Source of the DNA: Mesorhizobium sp. M2A.F.Ca.ET.046.03.2.1
GTDB lineage: Bacteria > Pseudomonadota > Alphaproteobacteria > Rhizobiales > Rhizobiaceae
DNA: 64,000 nucleotides
Direction: 5' to 3'
Assembly: GCF_003952425.1 (NCBI RefSeq)
Contig: NZ_CP034449.1
Location: 4,700,001-4,764,000, forward strand
This document shows positions 18,489-26,759 of the stretch, in pieces (within the stretch, counting starts at the first letter, position 1; each line of letters begins with the position of its first letter). Made by a program: the position numbers and the translations under genes. The notes beneath the pieces are model-generated. The model saw only the letters and a list, made by a program, of their open reading frames with translations. It did no database searches and had not been told where the DNA came from.

Positions 18489-18638
18489 TTATCCCGGAGG
18501 TTTGACCATCACCGTGGACGAGGTCGCGGTCCCGGTCATTGGTCCTGTCGGGCGTTTGGCCTCCGCCTCCCGGGTATCCCGCTCTTTGTCCTTCCGGGGT
18601 TTCGGGCCCGGCATGTCCCGCGATGATTTTGATCTCAT
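18489..18638 (-). CDS. Possible small basic hydrophilic protein
   Basis: A 49-residue frame beginning MRSKSSRDMPGPKPRK is rich in Lys, Arg, Glu, Pro and Thr and ends in KPPG. An AAGAGG sequence lies nine bases upstream of the ATG at 18638. Hydrophilic proteins of this kind are common orphans in rhizobia, but the composition could also arise by chance in GC-rich DNA. I give it low weight. If the att-like copy at 18763 marks an island end, this gene lies just outside it. Confidence 0.3.
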   Translation of the reverse strand: MRSKSSRDMPGPKPRKDKERDTREAEAKRPTGPMTGTATSSTVMVKPPG

Positions 18639-18762
18639 ATGCTTTGTCCTCTTCGGTCGCTCAATAAGCCGCCACATCCTGTTCAAAATGTGGGGTAAAA
18701 TGCGGGCTTTGAAGACTAGGGTTGCGAAATCTGCAGGCGATTCAATATCGTAGCAACAGCGA

Positions 18763-18776
18763 TGGCGGAGAGAGCG
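18763..18776 (-). other. Direct copy of tRNA-Ser 3' end (candidate attachment site, left)
   Basis: TGGCGGAGAGAGCG is identical to the first 14 forward-strand bases of the tRNA-Ser gene at 63304-63317 and is in the same orientation. The match begins exactly at the complement of the CCA end; the bases before it are unrelated at the two places. After the 14 bases the sequence diverges, but a TTCGAA lies at the same offset as the T-loop. This is what site-specific integration into a tRNA 3' end leaves at the far end of an element. Confidence 0.55.
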
Positions 18777-19033
18777 TCTTTCGAATTCCTGCTTAAACCA
18801 TTGAAATTACTCGCATTTTCTTATGGCTGGTTACCCAGTTTGTTACACAGCCACGGATGACCGCTTTGCGCCTCCTACTGATGTTAGGCTCAGTTCCCCG
18901 CAGCCTGAAAGCGAACGTTGTGAGCCACACAGCTAGCAGACTTGCCCAAAGTTCATCCCGACTACGCAGCACTTCCCGTCTCCGGCATTGAGCGGTGTCG
19001 GAATGCCGGCTCCGCCATCAAACCACAGAACCA
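18777..19033. other. Non-coding left end of the putative island
   Basis: No gene is seen in this stretch. The first 70 bases are AT-richer than their surroundings. A GTTTGTTACACAG at 18838-18850 recurs with one mismatch as GTTTGTTACGCAG at 63215-63227 near the opposite end. The iron-sulfur protein gene ends at 19034. Confidence 0.4.
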
Positions 19034-20959
19034 TCAGGCACTGGGTGCCTCGCGCAGGTTTATCAATTCGGCCACATCGAGGATCCTCAAACTGCTTGCC
19101 ACGCCAAGCGCGTCGGTGGCGGCCGTGTACATGACCTTGTCCTTGGGACAGGCGACGACAAAGATCTCAACGTTGAGGCCAAGCGCCTCGCGGATGCGGT
19201 TTTCGCTGGGTCGTTCCTTGACGCCGTCGTCGCCTTGCCAGATGCGTCCGCCGCCGGCGCCACAGCAGAAGGAATTCTCGCGGCAGCGCGGCATGTCGTG
19301 CAGTGTATAGCCTGCTGCCCTGATCAGGTCGCGCGGCGCGTCGAAGCCGCCATTGTAGCGGCCGAGATAGCAGGGATCGTGATAGGTCACCGTGGCGCCG
19401 TCGGCCGGGGCGATATCAAGCCTGCCCGCCGCCACCAGTTCGGCAAGCAGCGCCGTGTAGTGAAGCACCTCGAACGCGCCGCCAAAATGGCGGTAGTCGT
19501 TCTTCAGCGCGTTGAGGCTGTGCGGATCCGTGGTGACGATGCGGTTGAAGCTGCAGGCGCGGATCGCGTCGATGTTGGATTGGGCAAGTGTTTCGAACAG
19601 GCCTTCCTCGCCGGCGCGCCTCACGTCGTTGCCGCTGTTGCGCTCGGCATCGAAGAGAATGCCGAAATCGACGCCGGCGGCCGTGAAAAGCTCGGCGACC
19701 TTGCGGGTCACGTCCTGGACGCGCGGGTCGTAGGATGCGTAGTCGCCGACGAACCACAACACGTCGACCGGTTCGCTGCGCGCGTCCTTGACCGGGAAGC
19801 CGAGTTCCTTGGTCCAGCGCGCCCGCATCTTCGACGGTTTGCCCATCGAGTTCCCGAGGCGCGTGAGGTTCGACAGCGCGTCCTGGAGCATGGGGCTGAC
19901 ATGACCTTCATCGACCAGATGGCGCCGCATGTCGTTGATCTTGGGCAGATGCTCGATCTCGACCGGACAGGCCTCCATGCAGGCGCGGCAGGTCGTGCAG
20001 GCCCAGAGCGTCTCTTCGGCGATCACTCCGCCGACCAGAGGAGTTGACGCGTCGTTCGCCAGCGCGTCGCGCATATCGGTGATCAGCATCTTCGGGCTGA
20101 GAGGCAAGCCCGAGGCATAGGCCGGGCAGACCGCCTGGCAGCGTCCGCACTCGGTGCAGGACAAGAGGTCGAGCTGCTGCTTCCAGTCGAACTGGGCGAG
20201 CGAAGCCACGCCCGGACTCTCGCGATCGGGAGGCACGGCGGGCGCGGTCCCGGCCGCTTCGAGGTTGCGAAAATAGATGTTCGGCGCGGCCAGGAACATG
20301 TGCCGATGCTTCGAGCCTGGAATATAGATCAGGAAGGCGAGGATGGCGCCGATATGGACCCAATAGGCGATCCGCTCCGCCGGATCGGCGGGAAAGCTCA
20401 ACGCACGGAGCAGATCGGCTATAAGCGACGCGACCGGCCGCCATGAGCCGTCGGCACCGCCGAGGATCCGTGCGCCGGCCTCGATCAGCAGGGATGAGAC
20501 GATGAGCAGGATGAGCACATAAATGATCGCCGCATCGGTTCCGCTCGAACCCCTGAACCGCGCCGGCTTCAGGATATAGCGCTGGTAGACGGCCAGGCCG
20601 AGACCCAGCAGCATCAGCACCGCGAACAAATCCTGGAGCAAGGCGATCCAGCTGTCGCCGCCAACTGGCGCGAGTGAAAAGCCGGGAAACAGGCGTGAGC
20701 CGAACGCCTCGACCGTGACGGTGAACAGGACAAAGAACGAAACGAAGATCAGCGCGTGCAGGACCCCCGACAGCGGCTTGCGAAGCATCTTGCGATGCAG
20801 CCCGATCGCGATGGCGACGCCTTCAAGGCGGCGCCAGGGTTGGTCGAAACGGCTGGCGCCCGGCGCCTGCGCCAGCGCGGCGATGTAGCGGCGGGAACGC
20901 CAAGCCGTGAGCGCGGCGGCCGCCAGCGTGACGGTCCATAGAATTGGCGTTTCGCTCAT
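19034..20959 (-). CDS. Membrane-anchored iron-sulfur electron-transfer protein (DgcB/HdrD-like)
   Basis: This 641-residue protein starts with about five transmembrane helices (residues 1-230) resembling a respiratory nitrate-reductase gamma-type cytochrome region. Two [4Fe-4S] motifs follow, CTECGRCQAVCP near 266 and CTTCRACMEACP near 323. Then come two Cys-rich CCG-type domains, with DPCYLGRYNG near 528 and FCCGAGGG near 565. Such proteins pass electrons from an ETF to the quinone pool. The gene begins one base after the EtfA stop, so the three genes form one unit: etfB, etfA, Fe-S protein. In dimethylglycine or sarcosine catabolism the same trio serves a demethylating dehydrogenase, but no such dehydrogenase is next to it here. 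Confidence 0.82.
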   Translation of the reverse strand: MSETPILWTVTLAAAALTAWRSRRYIAALAQAPGASRFDQPWRRLEGVAIAIGLHRKMLRKPLSGVLHALIFVSFFVLFTVTVEAFGSRLFPGFSLAPVGGDSWIALLQDLFAVLMLLGLGLAVYQRYILKPARFRGSSGTDAAIIYVLILLIVSSLLIEAGARILGGADGSWRPVASLIADLLRALSFPADPAERIAYWVHIGAILAFLIYIPGSKHRHMFLAAPNIYFRNLEAAGTAPAVPPDRESPGVASLAQFDWKQQLDLLSCTECGRCQAVCPAYASGLPLSPKMLITDMRDALANDASTPLVGGVIAEETLWACTTCRACMEACPVEIEHLPKINDMRRHLVDEGHVSPMLQDALSNLTRLGNSMGKPSKMRARWTKELGFPVKDARSEPVDVLWFVGDYASYDPRVQDVTRKVAELFTAAGVDFGILFDAERNSGNDVRRAGEEGLFETLAQSNIDAIRACSFNRIVTTDPHSLNALKNDYRHFGGAFEVLHYTALLAELVAAGRLDIAPADGATVTYHDPCYLGRYNGGFDAPRDLIRAAGYTLHDMPRCRENSFCCGAGGGRIWQGDDGVKERPSENRIREALGLNVEIFVVACPKDKVMYTAATDALGVASSLRILDVAELINLREAPSA

Positions 20960-20960
20960 A

Positions 20961-21929
20961 TCAACGGCCGGACGCTGCCTGCAGCCGCTCGCTCAGATTG
21001 GCGACGAGATCGAACAGGTCGCAGGTCGCGCCGAAATGGGCGACGTTGAAGATCGGCGCCTTGGGGTCGGTGTTCACGGCGATGATAAGGTCGGACTTCG
21101 ACATGCCTTCGAGGTGTTCAGGCGCGCCGGAAACGCCGAGCGCCAAATAGAGCTTCGGCTTGACCTTCTGGCCGGACTTGCCGACCTGCCGCACCTTGGG
21201 CAGCCAGCCGCTATCCACCACGGGACGGCTGCCGGCGATCTCCGCGCCAAGGATGTCCGCCAGCCCCCGCGCGATGTCGATGCTGGCCTCGTCACCGATG
21301 CCGCGACCGACGCAGACGATCCGCTCGGCCGTCGTGAGGTCGACGCTGTCATAGCTGGGAACATCGACGCGCACGAGACGGACTTTGCCCTCGGCGACGA
21401 TTGACGTGGCGTCAGAATGCTGCACCCTGGATGCATCGACCACACGCCGTTCGGCCTCGGCAAAGGCGCCGGGATTGACCATCAAAATGGCCGGCAGGGG
21501 CACGCTGCATTCGGCGAGGATCTTGCCGCCATAGACCTGCGCGATAATGGTTAGCCGGTCTCCGTCGCGGTTAATTTCGTTGATATAGGAGACCAGCGGC
21601 CAACCCGTGCGCGCAGCGAGATCGCCGGCGACGTCGAGTCCATTGGCGGAATAAGGCACCAGCACCAGGCCGGGCTCTTCGGCGGCGACAGTATTTGCCA
21701 ACAGCCGCGCGTAGGATTCGGCGGCGATAAGCTGAGAGCCGCTCGCTGTCGCCGCGACGAGCCTGTCGGCGGCGCCGAGATTGGCGATGGCGGGTTCCGG
21801 ATCCTGCCCGGCGAAGAAAGCGACGACCTCGTCACTCGCCGTGCCGGCCGCAAGCGCCGCAGTGATCATTTCCAGCGAAAAGGGCTCGAGCTTGCCGAAT
21901 GAGCCTTCCGTGCAGGCGACAATTCGCAT
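20961..21929 (-). CDS. etfA: Electron transfer flavoprotein subunit alpha
   Basis: This protein has 322 residues, the normal length. The C-terminal FAD-binding half carries the ETF-alpha signature: a SRPVVDSGWLPKVRQVG stretch near 225, then LYLALGVSGAPEHLEGM near 258 and AVNTDPKAPIFNVAHFG near 280. It would hold FAD and, with EtfB, take electrons from a flavin dehydrogenase. The ATG at 21929 is three bases after the EtfB stop, indicating translational coupling. Confidence 0.9.
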   Translation of the reverse strand: MRIVACTEGSFGKLEPFSLEMITAALAAGTASDEVVAFFAGQDPEPAIANLGAADRLVAATASGSQLIAAESYARLLANTVAAEEPGLVLVPYSANGLDVAGDLAARTGWPLVSYINEINRDGDRLTIIAQVYGGKILAECSVPLPAILMVNPGAFAEAERRVVDASRVQHSDATSIVAEGKVRLVRVDVPSYDSVDLTTAERIVCVGRGIGDEASIDIARGLADILGAEIAGSRPVVDSGWLPKVRQVGKSGQKVKPKLYLALGVSGAPEHLEGMSKSDLIIAVNTDPKAPIFNVAHFGATCDLFDLVANLSERLQAASGR

Positions 21930-21932
21930 CGC

Positions 21933-22697
21933 TCAAACCCCCGCAAAACCTTTGGCCGCCAGGATGCTGGCCAGCCTTTCGGCGACATTTTCGGGATTGT
22001 CTCCCAGGTTTTCACCGGTGCCGCGCTGTCCAGGCATTCTCAGCGCGACGATCTCGGCCGATCGTTCGAACCTGGCAGGTTCGGACGGCGCCTTGCCGAT
22101 GGCCGTCTTCGACGCCTCTCGCAATTTGCTTCCCGAAACATAGCGCGGCGCTTTGGAAGCGGTCTGCACGCCGATCACCGCTGGCAGCGTAATCTCGTAG
22201 GTCGCGGCGATGCCGCCGCCGCGTTCCTGCGTCACCCGAAGGGCCGAGCCCTCGATGCCGAGCCTGCTCGACCCGGAGACATGCGGCCAGCCGAGCAGGG
22301 CGCCTATATAGGGCACAAGCTGGCCGAAGAGATCCTCGGTCGACTGCACGCCGCACAGGACAAGGTCGGCGGCCTTCGAGCGGGCGAGCGCGACGATCGA
22401 ACCGGCAATCGCGCGCGAGTCAATCATGCCATCGCCTTCAGCTTCGACCGCAACCGCCTCGTCTGCGCCGCGCGCAACCGCCATCTGCAGCACACGATTA
22501 CTGCCTTCGCCGATGGCGACGGCGACGACCGTCGCGCCGGACGCTTCCTTCAGGAGGATAGCCTCTTCGAGCGCGTGGTCGTCGAAATCATTGAGCTGGA
22601 AATCCAGCCATTCGCGGTCGATGCCGCGTCCGTCGCCCGTCAGTTCGAGCTCGCCCGCGGAATCCGGAATCATTCGCAGCACAACGAGAATTTTCAA
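21933..22697 (-). CDS. etfB: Electron transfer flavoprotein subunit beta
   Basis: This protein has 254 residues from a TTG codon at 22697 (MKILVVLRMIPD), which has GGGGAGG eight bases upstream. A longer frame to 22757 adds unconserved residues and has no such site. The internal DREWLDFQLNDFDDHALEEA segment and the later VLCGVQSTEDLFGQLVPYIGALLG region are typical of ETF-beta. It heads the three-gene electron-transfer operon. The promoter would lie in the divergent region with the palindrome at 22785-22801. Confidence 0.88.
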   Translation of the reverse strand: MKILVVLRMIPDSAGELELTGDGRGIDREWLDFQLNDFDDHALEEAILLKEASGATVVAVAIGEGSNRVLQMAVARGADEAVAVEAEGDGMIDSRAIAGSIVALARSKAADLVLCGVQSTEDLFGQLVPYIGALLGWPHVSGSSRLGIEGSALRVTQERGGGIAATYEITLPAVIGVQTASKAPRYVSGSKLREASKTAIGKAPSEPARFERSAEIVALRMPGQRGTGENLGDNPENVAERLASILAAKGFAGV

Positions 22698-22784
22698 GCG
22701 TCGATCCTCCCCGGGTGACCTCAACCCTTCCGGTACCTGCGGCCTATTAGATCGCAACCGTTGCTGTGCCCAATCGAGAAAATC

Positions 22785-22801
22785 GTAATAGCAGCTATTA
22801 C
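22785..22801. promoter_or_regulatory. 17-bp palindrome, candidate LysR-type operator (site 1)
   Basis: GTAATAGCAGCTATTAC is a perfect palindrome around a central base, placed between the divergent etfB and sugar-binding-protein genes (88 bases from one start, 187 from the other). Its core ATAGCAGCTAT recurs as ATAACAGCTAT in two other divergent promoter regions and, with one more mismatch, in a third. ATA-N5-TAT symmetry resembles sites bound by LysR-type regulators; two such genes lie in this region. Confidence 0.5.
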
Positions 22802-22892
22802 AACTCAGGTGATTGACCTTCGCGGCGATGCGTCCGCTAATTCGAAGCGTTGGGAGGCCTGGGCAATCGGCTGTGGCCGGGCGCTTTGTATT

Positions 22893-22912
22893 TTTCGATA
22901 TAAGTTGCGAAA
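22893..22912. promoter_or_regulatory. Inverted repeat TTTCG-N10-CGAAA upstream of transporter operon
   Basis: This inverted repeat lies in an AT-rich pocket 77 bases before the binding-protein start. AT-rich DNA follows (22911-22942). It may be an operator or simply part of a promoter; nothing identifies the protein that would bind. Confidence 0.25.
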
Positions 22913-22988
22913 TATACCATAAATTATTCAGTTTTTACTTGGGGTAGGAACAATCAGCATCCGAAAAGGTGCCCAGGAGGAGGAAAGT

Positions 22989-24194
22989 ATGACTGTAAAG
23001 AGTATCTTCGATCAAAAAATATCGCGAGCGAGCTTGATCCGCAAAGCGCCTGCCGCTATGGCGGCCGCCGGCGCGGTTTCGGCCCTGGGACTTGGCGCCA
23101 CTGCCCCTGCCGCGGCGGAGGAAGCCAAGCCCGGCTATTACGGGGTGCCGCGGACCTGGATTTGGAATCCGAACGCCAACTCGATGGTCGACACTTCGAA
23201 GTGGAAGAAGGAGGGGCCCTATACGATCGGCTTCTCCAACGCCTCGATATCCAATGCCTGGCGCGTGGCCTTCCAGCACGGCGTGTTCTGGGCGGCCGGC
23301 CAGCATCGCGACGAGATTGCGCATCTTCTGGCGACCGACGCCAATGACGATCCCTCCAAGCAGATCGCCGACATCCAGGACCTGATCAGCCAGGGCGTCG
23401 ACGTCTTGCTGATCGCAGCCGCGACGGAAGACGCGTTGGACTCCGTCGTCGGCCGCGCCATGGAGCAGGGCATTCCCGTCATCATGGTCGACCGCAAGGT
23501 GAAGACGGCAAGCAACTACATCACCTACATCACCGCCTCGGACTGGGCGCTCGGTCGCCTCGAAGCCCTGTGGCTGTGCGAGACGCTCGGCGGAAAGGGC
23601 AACATCGTCATGCTGCCCGGCATCGCCGGCTCGAGCGTCGCTGAAATCCGTATCAAGGCGAATGAGGAGGTGTTCGGGAAGTTCCCCGGCATCAAGGTGC
23701 TGGAGAAGCAATATTGCGACTGGAACCCCGCGACCGGCAAATCAGTGATGGCCGCGCTCATCCAGAAGCACGGCAAGGAGATCAACGGCGTGCTGGCCGA
23801 CAGCGCGCTGCAGGGCTCCGGCGCTATCCAGGCTTTCCTCGCGGCCGGCTACAAGGACGGCGAAATTCCGCCGATGACCGGCGGCGACATCGCCTTGATG
23901 TATCAACTGGCCTCGCAGCACAACATCAAGATGGTCGGCATCGACTATCCGACCTCGATGGGCATCACCGGCATCGAGACCGTGCTCGACGTCATGAAGG
24001 GCATCCCGGTTCCCGAGAAGGTCGAGGTCAGTTTCAATGTGGTGACCTCGCCCGGAGCCGACACGGTTTCGGTCAAGGGCGACCGCCATCTTCTCGACCA
24101 TGTCAGCATGAGTGACCCGGGCGACCTGTCGCCGAGCAACGGCTTGCCGGCCGGATATAATCCGAGCACGTTCAAGCCCGATTATCCGAAGTAA
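22989..24194 (+). CDS. Sugar-type ABC transporter substrate-binding protein (system 1)
   Basis: This 401-residue periplasmic binding protein of the ribose/galactose type (Peripla_BP_4) has a strong GGAGGAGGA site just before the ATG. The N-terminus (residues 1-43) has the length and shape of a Tat-like leader, with a SRASLIRK motif where SRRxFLK is expected, then a hydrophobic stretch and an A-x-A region; the twin arginines are absent. Binding-fold features include IGFSNASISNAWRVAFQHG near 77, VDVLLIAAATEDAL near 137 and VIMVDRK near 160. The ligand is unknown. A stable hairpin follows the stop and probably sets the higher expression usual for binding proteins. Confidence 0.88.
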   Translation: MTVKSIFDQKISRASLIRKAPAAMAAAGAVSALGLGATAPAAAEEAKPGYYGVPRTWIWNPNANSMVDTSKWKKEGPYTIGFSNASISNAWRVAFQHGVFWAAGQHRDEIAHLLATDANDDPSKQIADIQDLISQGVDVLLIAAATEDALDSVVGRAMEQGIPVIMVDRKVKTASNYITYITASDWALGRLEALWLCETLGGKGNIVMLPGIAGSSVAEIRIKANEEVFGKFPGIKVLEKQYCDWNPATGKSVMAALIQKHGKEINGVLADSALQGSGAIQAFLAAGYKDGEIPPMTGGDIALMYQLASQHNIKMVGIDYPTSMGITGIETVLDVMKGIPVPEKVEVSFNVVTSPGADTVSVKGDRHLLDHVSMSDPGDLSPSNGLPAGYNPSTFKPDYPK

Positions 24195-24208
24195 GCCTCC
24201 CAGCCTGG

Positions 24209-24242
24209 CCAGGGTGTGCGTTCCTTTGGACGCACACCCTGG
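24209..24242 (+). terminator. Stable intercistronic hairpin (partial terminator or mRNA stabiliser)
   Basis: CCAGGGTGTGCGT at 24209-24221 pairs perfectly with ACGCACACCCTGG at 24230-24242 around an eight-base loop. No T-run follows, so it is unlikely to be a full terminator. Its place between the binding-protein gene and the ATPase gene suits a stabilising or attenuating role. Confidence 0.7.
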
Positions 24243-24270
24243 TGTAACCGGAATTTCGAGCATCGGATAA

Positions 24271-25809
24271 ATGGTCACTCCCGTCATCGAGCTCAGTCGC
24301 ATCGAGAAGGAGTATCCGGGCGTAAAACCCCTGGACAAGGTGGATTTTGCCGTTCGTCCTGGCGAGATACATGCCCTTCTCGGCGAAAACGGCGCGGGAA
24401 AATCCACGCTCATCCGCGTCATGGGCGGCGCCATCAAACCGAATGGCGGCAACATGACTTATCTGGGCAAGCCGGTTTCCTGGCAGTCGCCCAAGCAGGC
24501 GCGCGCGGCGGGCATCCACGTCATCCATCAGGAGCTCGCTCTGTTTCCCGAGCTTTCCGTCGCCGAGAACATCCTGGTCGACGCGCAGCCGCGCAACGGC
24601 CTGGGGTTGATCTCGGGCCGTGCCCGCCATGCGCGGGCAGCCGAGATCCTGTCGCAGCTCGGCGTGAAGATCTCTACCCATGCCAAGATCGACGAATTGC
24701 CGCTTGCCGACCAGCAGATGGTCGAGATCGCCAAGGCGCTGGTCGGCGAGGTGAGGCTCCTCGTGCTCGACGAGCCGACGGCCGTGATCTCCGGCCACGA
24801 GGTCGATCTCCTGTTCGACAACATGCGGCGCCTGAAGCGCGAAGGCGTTGGCATCGTCTATGTCTCGCACCGGCTGGAAGAGATCTTCGAGATCGCCGAC
24901 CGCGTAACGATCCTGAAGGATGGACAAGTGGCGGGTACTGGTCCTGTCGGCGACCTGACACGCGATGAGATGATCACCAAAATGGTCGGACGCCGCCTCG
25001 AGCAGATCTATCCGGCACGCCGCAAGGCGCCAGCCAGCGGGCCGGACATCCTCAAGGTCAGCAACCTTCGCGCCGGTCATCGCGTGCGCAATGTCAGCAT
25101 CGCGGTCAAGCCGGGCGAGGTCGTCGGCATCGCGGGCATGGTCGGCTCCGGCCGCACGGAAGTTGCAGAGGTCATCTTCGGTGTGCGCGACCTCGACGGC
25201 GGCACGATCGAGTTCGATGGTAAGCCGTTCGATCGTCGCATGCCGCGGGAGGCAATCCGCAACGGCCTTGGCTTCCTCACCGAGAACCGCAAGGACGAGG
25301 GGCTCTTCCTCGGCCTGCCGATCTCCGCAAATGTCATGGCGCCCGATCTGGCAGGCGTCACCAGGCGAGGACTGATCGATCGGCGCGGCGAGCGCGACAT
25401 CGCGCTAGAGCAAATAAACAACTTCGCCGTGGCCGCGCCTTCGCCGGAGGTCAAGGTCGGCAATCTTTCCGGCGGCAACCAGCAGAAGGTGCTTTTCGGC
25501 CGCTGGTCGCGCATTGCCCGAAAGCTTCTCATCCTCGACGAGCCGACGCGCGGCGTTGACATCGGCGCCAAGGTCGAGATCTACCGTATCGTGCGCAGCC
25601 TGGCGGAGCAGGGTGTGGGCATCCTCATGATCAGCTCCGAGCTGCCGGAGATCATCGGTCTGTCGGATCGCATCTTCGTGATGTCGCAGGGCCATGTCGC
25701 GGGCGAGATCGATGGCGCGTCCGCCACCGAGGAGGCGATCATGGATCTCGCGGTGCGCTCGGTCGACCGGCGCGAGGGCAAGGCGGCCCGGCTGGAGCAG
25801 GTCGCATGA
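24271..25809 (+). CDS. Sugar ABC transporter ATP-binding protein, RbsA/MglA type (system 1)
   Basis: This protein has 512 residues with two ABC domains in tandem, as in RbsA. The first has Walker A GENGAGKST near residue 38, a relaxed signature (LPLADQQMVEIAKAL) and Walker B LLVLDEPTAV. The second has a degenerate P-loop (GMVGSGRTE near 290), a full LSGGNQQKVLFGRW signature and LLILDEPTRGVD. It energises the two permeases that follow. The stop overlaps the next start by ATGA. Confidence 0.92.
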   Translation: MVTPVIELSRIEKEYPGVKPLDKVDFAVRPGEIHALLGENGAGKSTLIRVMGGAIKPNGGNMTYLGKPVSWQSPKQARAAGIHVIHQELALFPELSVAENILVDAQPRNGLGLISGRARHARAAEILSQLGVKISTHAKIDELPLADQQMVEIAKALVGEVRLLVLDEPTAVISGHEVDLLFDNMRRLKREGVGIVYVSHRLEEIFEIADRVTILKDGQVAGTGPVGDLTRDEMITKMVGRRLEQIYPARRKAPASGPDILKVSNLRAGHRVRNVSIAVKPGEVVGIAGMVGSGRTEVAEVIFGVRDLDGGTIEFDGKPFDRRMPREAIRNGLGFLTENRKDEGLFLGLPISANVMAPDLAGVTRRGLIDRRGERDIALEQINNFAVAAPSPEVKVGNLSGGNQQKVLFGRWSRIARKLLILDEPTRGVDIGAKVEIYRIVRSLAEQGVGILMISSELPEIIGLSDRIFVMSQGHVAGEIDGASATEEAIMDLAVRSVDRREGKAARLEQVA

Positions 25810-26759
25810 GCGCTGTCGTCGCCGAGTTCCGCCGCAACCGGCTCTCGTTGTCCTATGTCATCGTGGTGGCGTTGCTCATCCTGCTTGTTGTGGCGGGTGG
25901 CTTCCTGTCCGATCGGTTCCTCACCTGGCGCAATTTCGGCAACCTATTCCAGCAACTCGTCGTGCTGGGCATGGTCAGCCTCGGCCAGACATTCGTAGTG
26001 CTGCTCGGCGGCATCGATCTTGCGGTCGGCTCACTGGTCAGCGCATCGACCGTATTCATCGCGCATTTCCTCGAATGGCGGCCGGACTTGCTCTGGCTGG
26101 CTCTGCCGCTCGCCCTGATCGCCGCGACGGCGATCGGCGCGCTCAACGGCCTTCTCACCATCGTGCTGCGCGTCCATCCGCTGATCGTGACGCTCGGCAT
26201 GTCGTCGATCATCTTTGGCGGCACGCTGATGTACAACAAGGAGCCGGGCGGATCGGTCCCGCGTGGGCTAGCCGACTTTTCCTACGCCAAGCTGTGGGGC
26301 ATCCCGGTGACGGCGATCGTTCTTGTGGCGGTCTTCGCGCTTGCCGGGCTCTGGCTGCAGCGCTCGCGCTCGGGCCGCAGTATCTATTTCGTCGGCGGCG
26401 ACCGCGAGGCGGCGCGGCTGAACGGCCTACCAGTGAACCGCATCGTGGTCATGGTCTATGCGCTCTCCGGCCTGTGCGCCGGGCTGGCGGCGATCTTCCT
26501 GACGGCCCGCACCGGAGTCGGCGACCCGCGCATCGGCACCGCCTTGACGCTGCAATCGATCACGCCGGTGGTGGTTGGCGGCACGGTTCTCGCCGGCGGG
26601 CGCGGCGGCGTGCTCGGCACGCTGCTCGGCGTGCTCCTGGTGACGATGCTCAACAATTTGCTGAACTTCCTCAACGTGTCTTCCTATTACCAGTGGGTAA
26701 TCCAGGGCCTGATCATCATCATCGCCGTCAGCATCCACACCACGAGGCGGAGGCAGTGA
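25806..26759 (+). CDS. Sugar ABC transporter permease, RbsC type (system 1, first)
   Basis: This 317-residue polytopic protein is of the BPD_transp_2 family. It has the LSVGS-like segment GIDLAVGSLVSAST near 67 and the conserved VGGTVLAGGRGGVLGTLLGVLL near 256 that is typical of RbsC/XylH permeases. It begins inside the ATPase stop and ends in an overlap with the second permease, so translation is coupled. Confidence 0.92.
   Translation: MSAVVAEFRRNRLSLSYVIVVALLILLVVAGGFLSDRFLTWRNFGNLFQQLVVLGMVSLGQTFVVLLGGIDLAVGSLVSASTVFIAHFLEWRPDLLWLALPLALIAATAIGALNGLLTIVLRVHPLIVTLGMSSIIFGGTLMYNKEPGGSVPRGLADFSYAKLWGIPVTAIVLVAVFALAGLWLQRSRSGRSIYFVGGDREAARLNGLPVNRIVVMVYALSGLCAGLAAIFLTARTGVGDPRIGTALTLQSITPVVVGGTVLAGGRGGVLGTLLGVLLVTMLNNLLNFLNVSSYYQWVIQGLIIIIAVSIHTTRRRQ

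Noticed and set aside
19034..22697. Dimethylglycine or sarcosine catabolic cluster (dgc genes)
   Set aside because: The electron-transfer trio matches, but no demethylating dehydrogenase or folate gene is linked, so the specific pathway name is withheld.
25694..26758. Upstream extension of the second system 1 permease frame
   Set aside because: It runs in another frame through the ATPase end and the first permease; the ATG at 26759 overlapping the previous stop is the normal coupled start.
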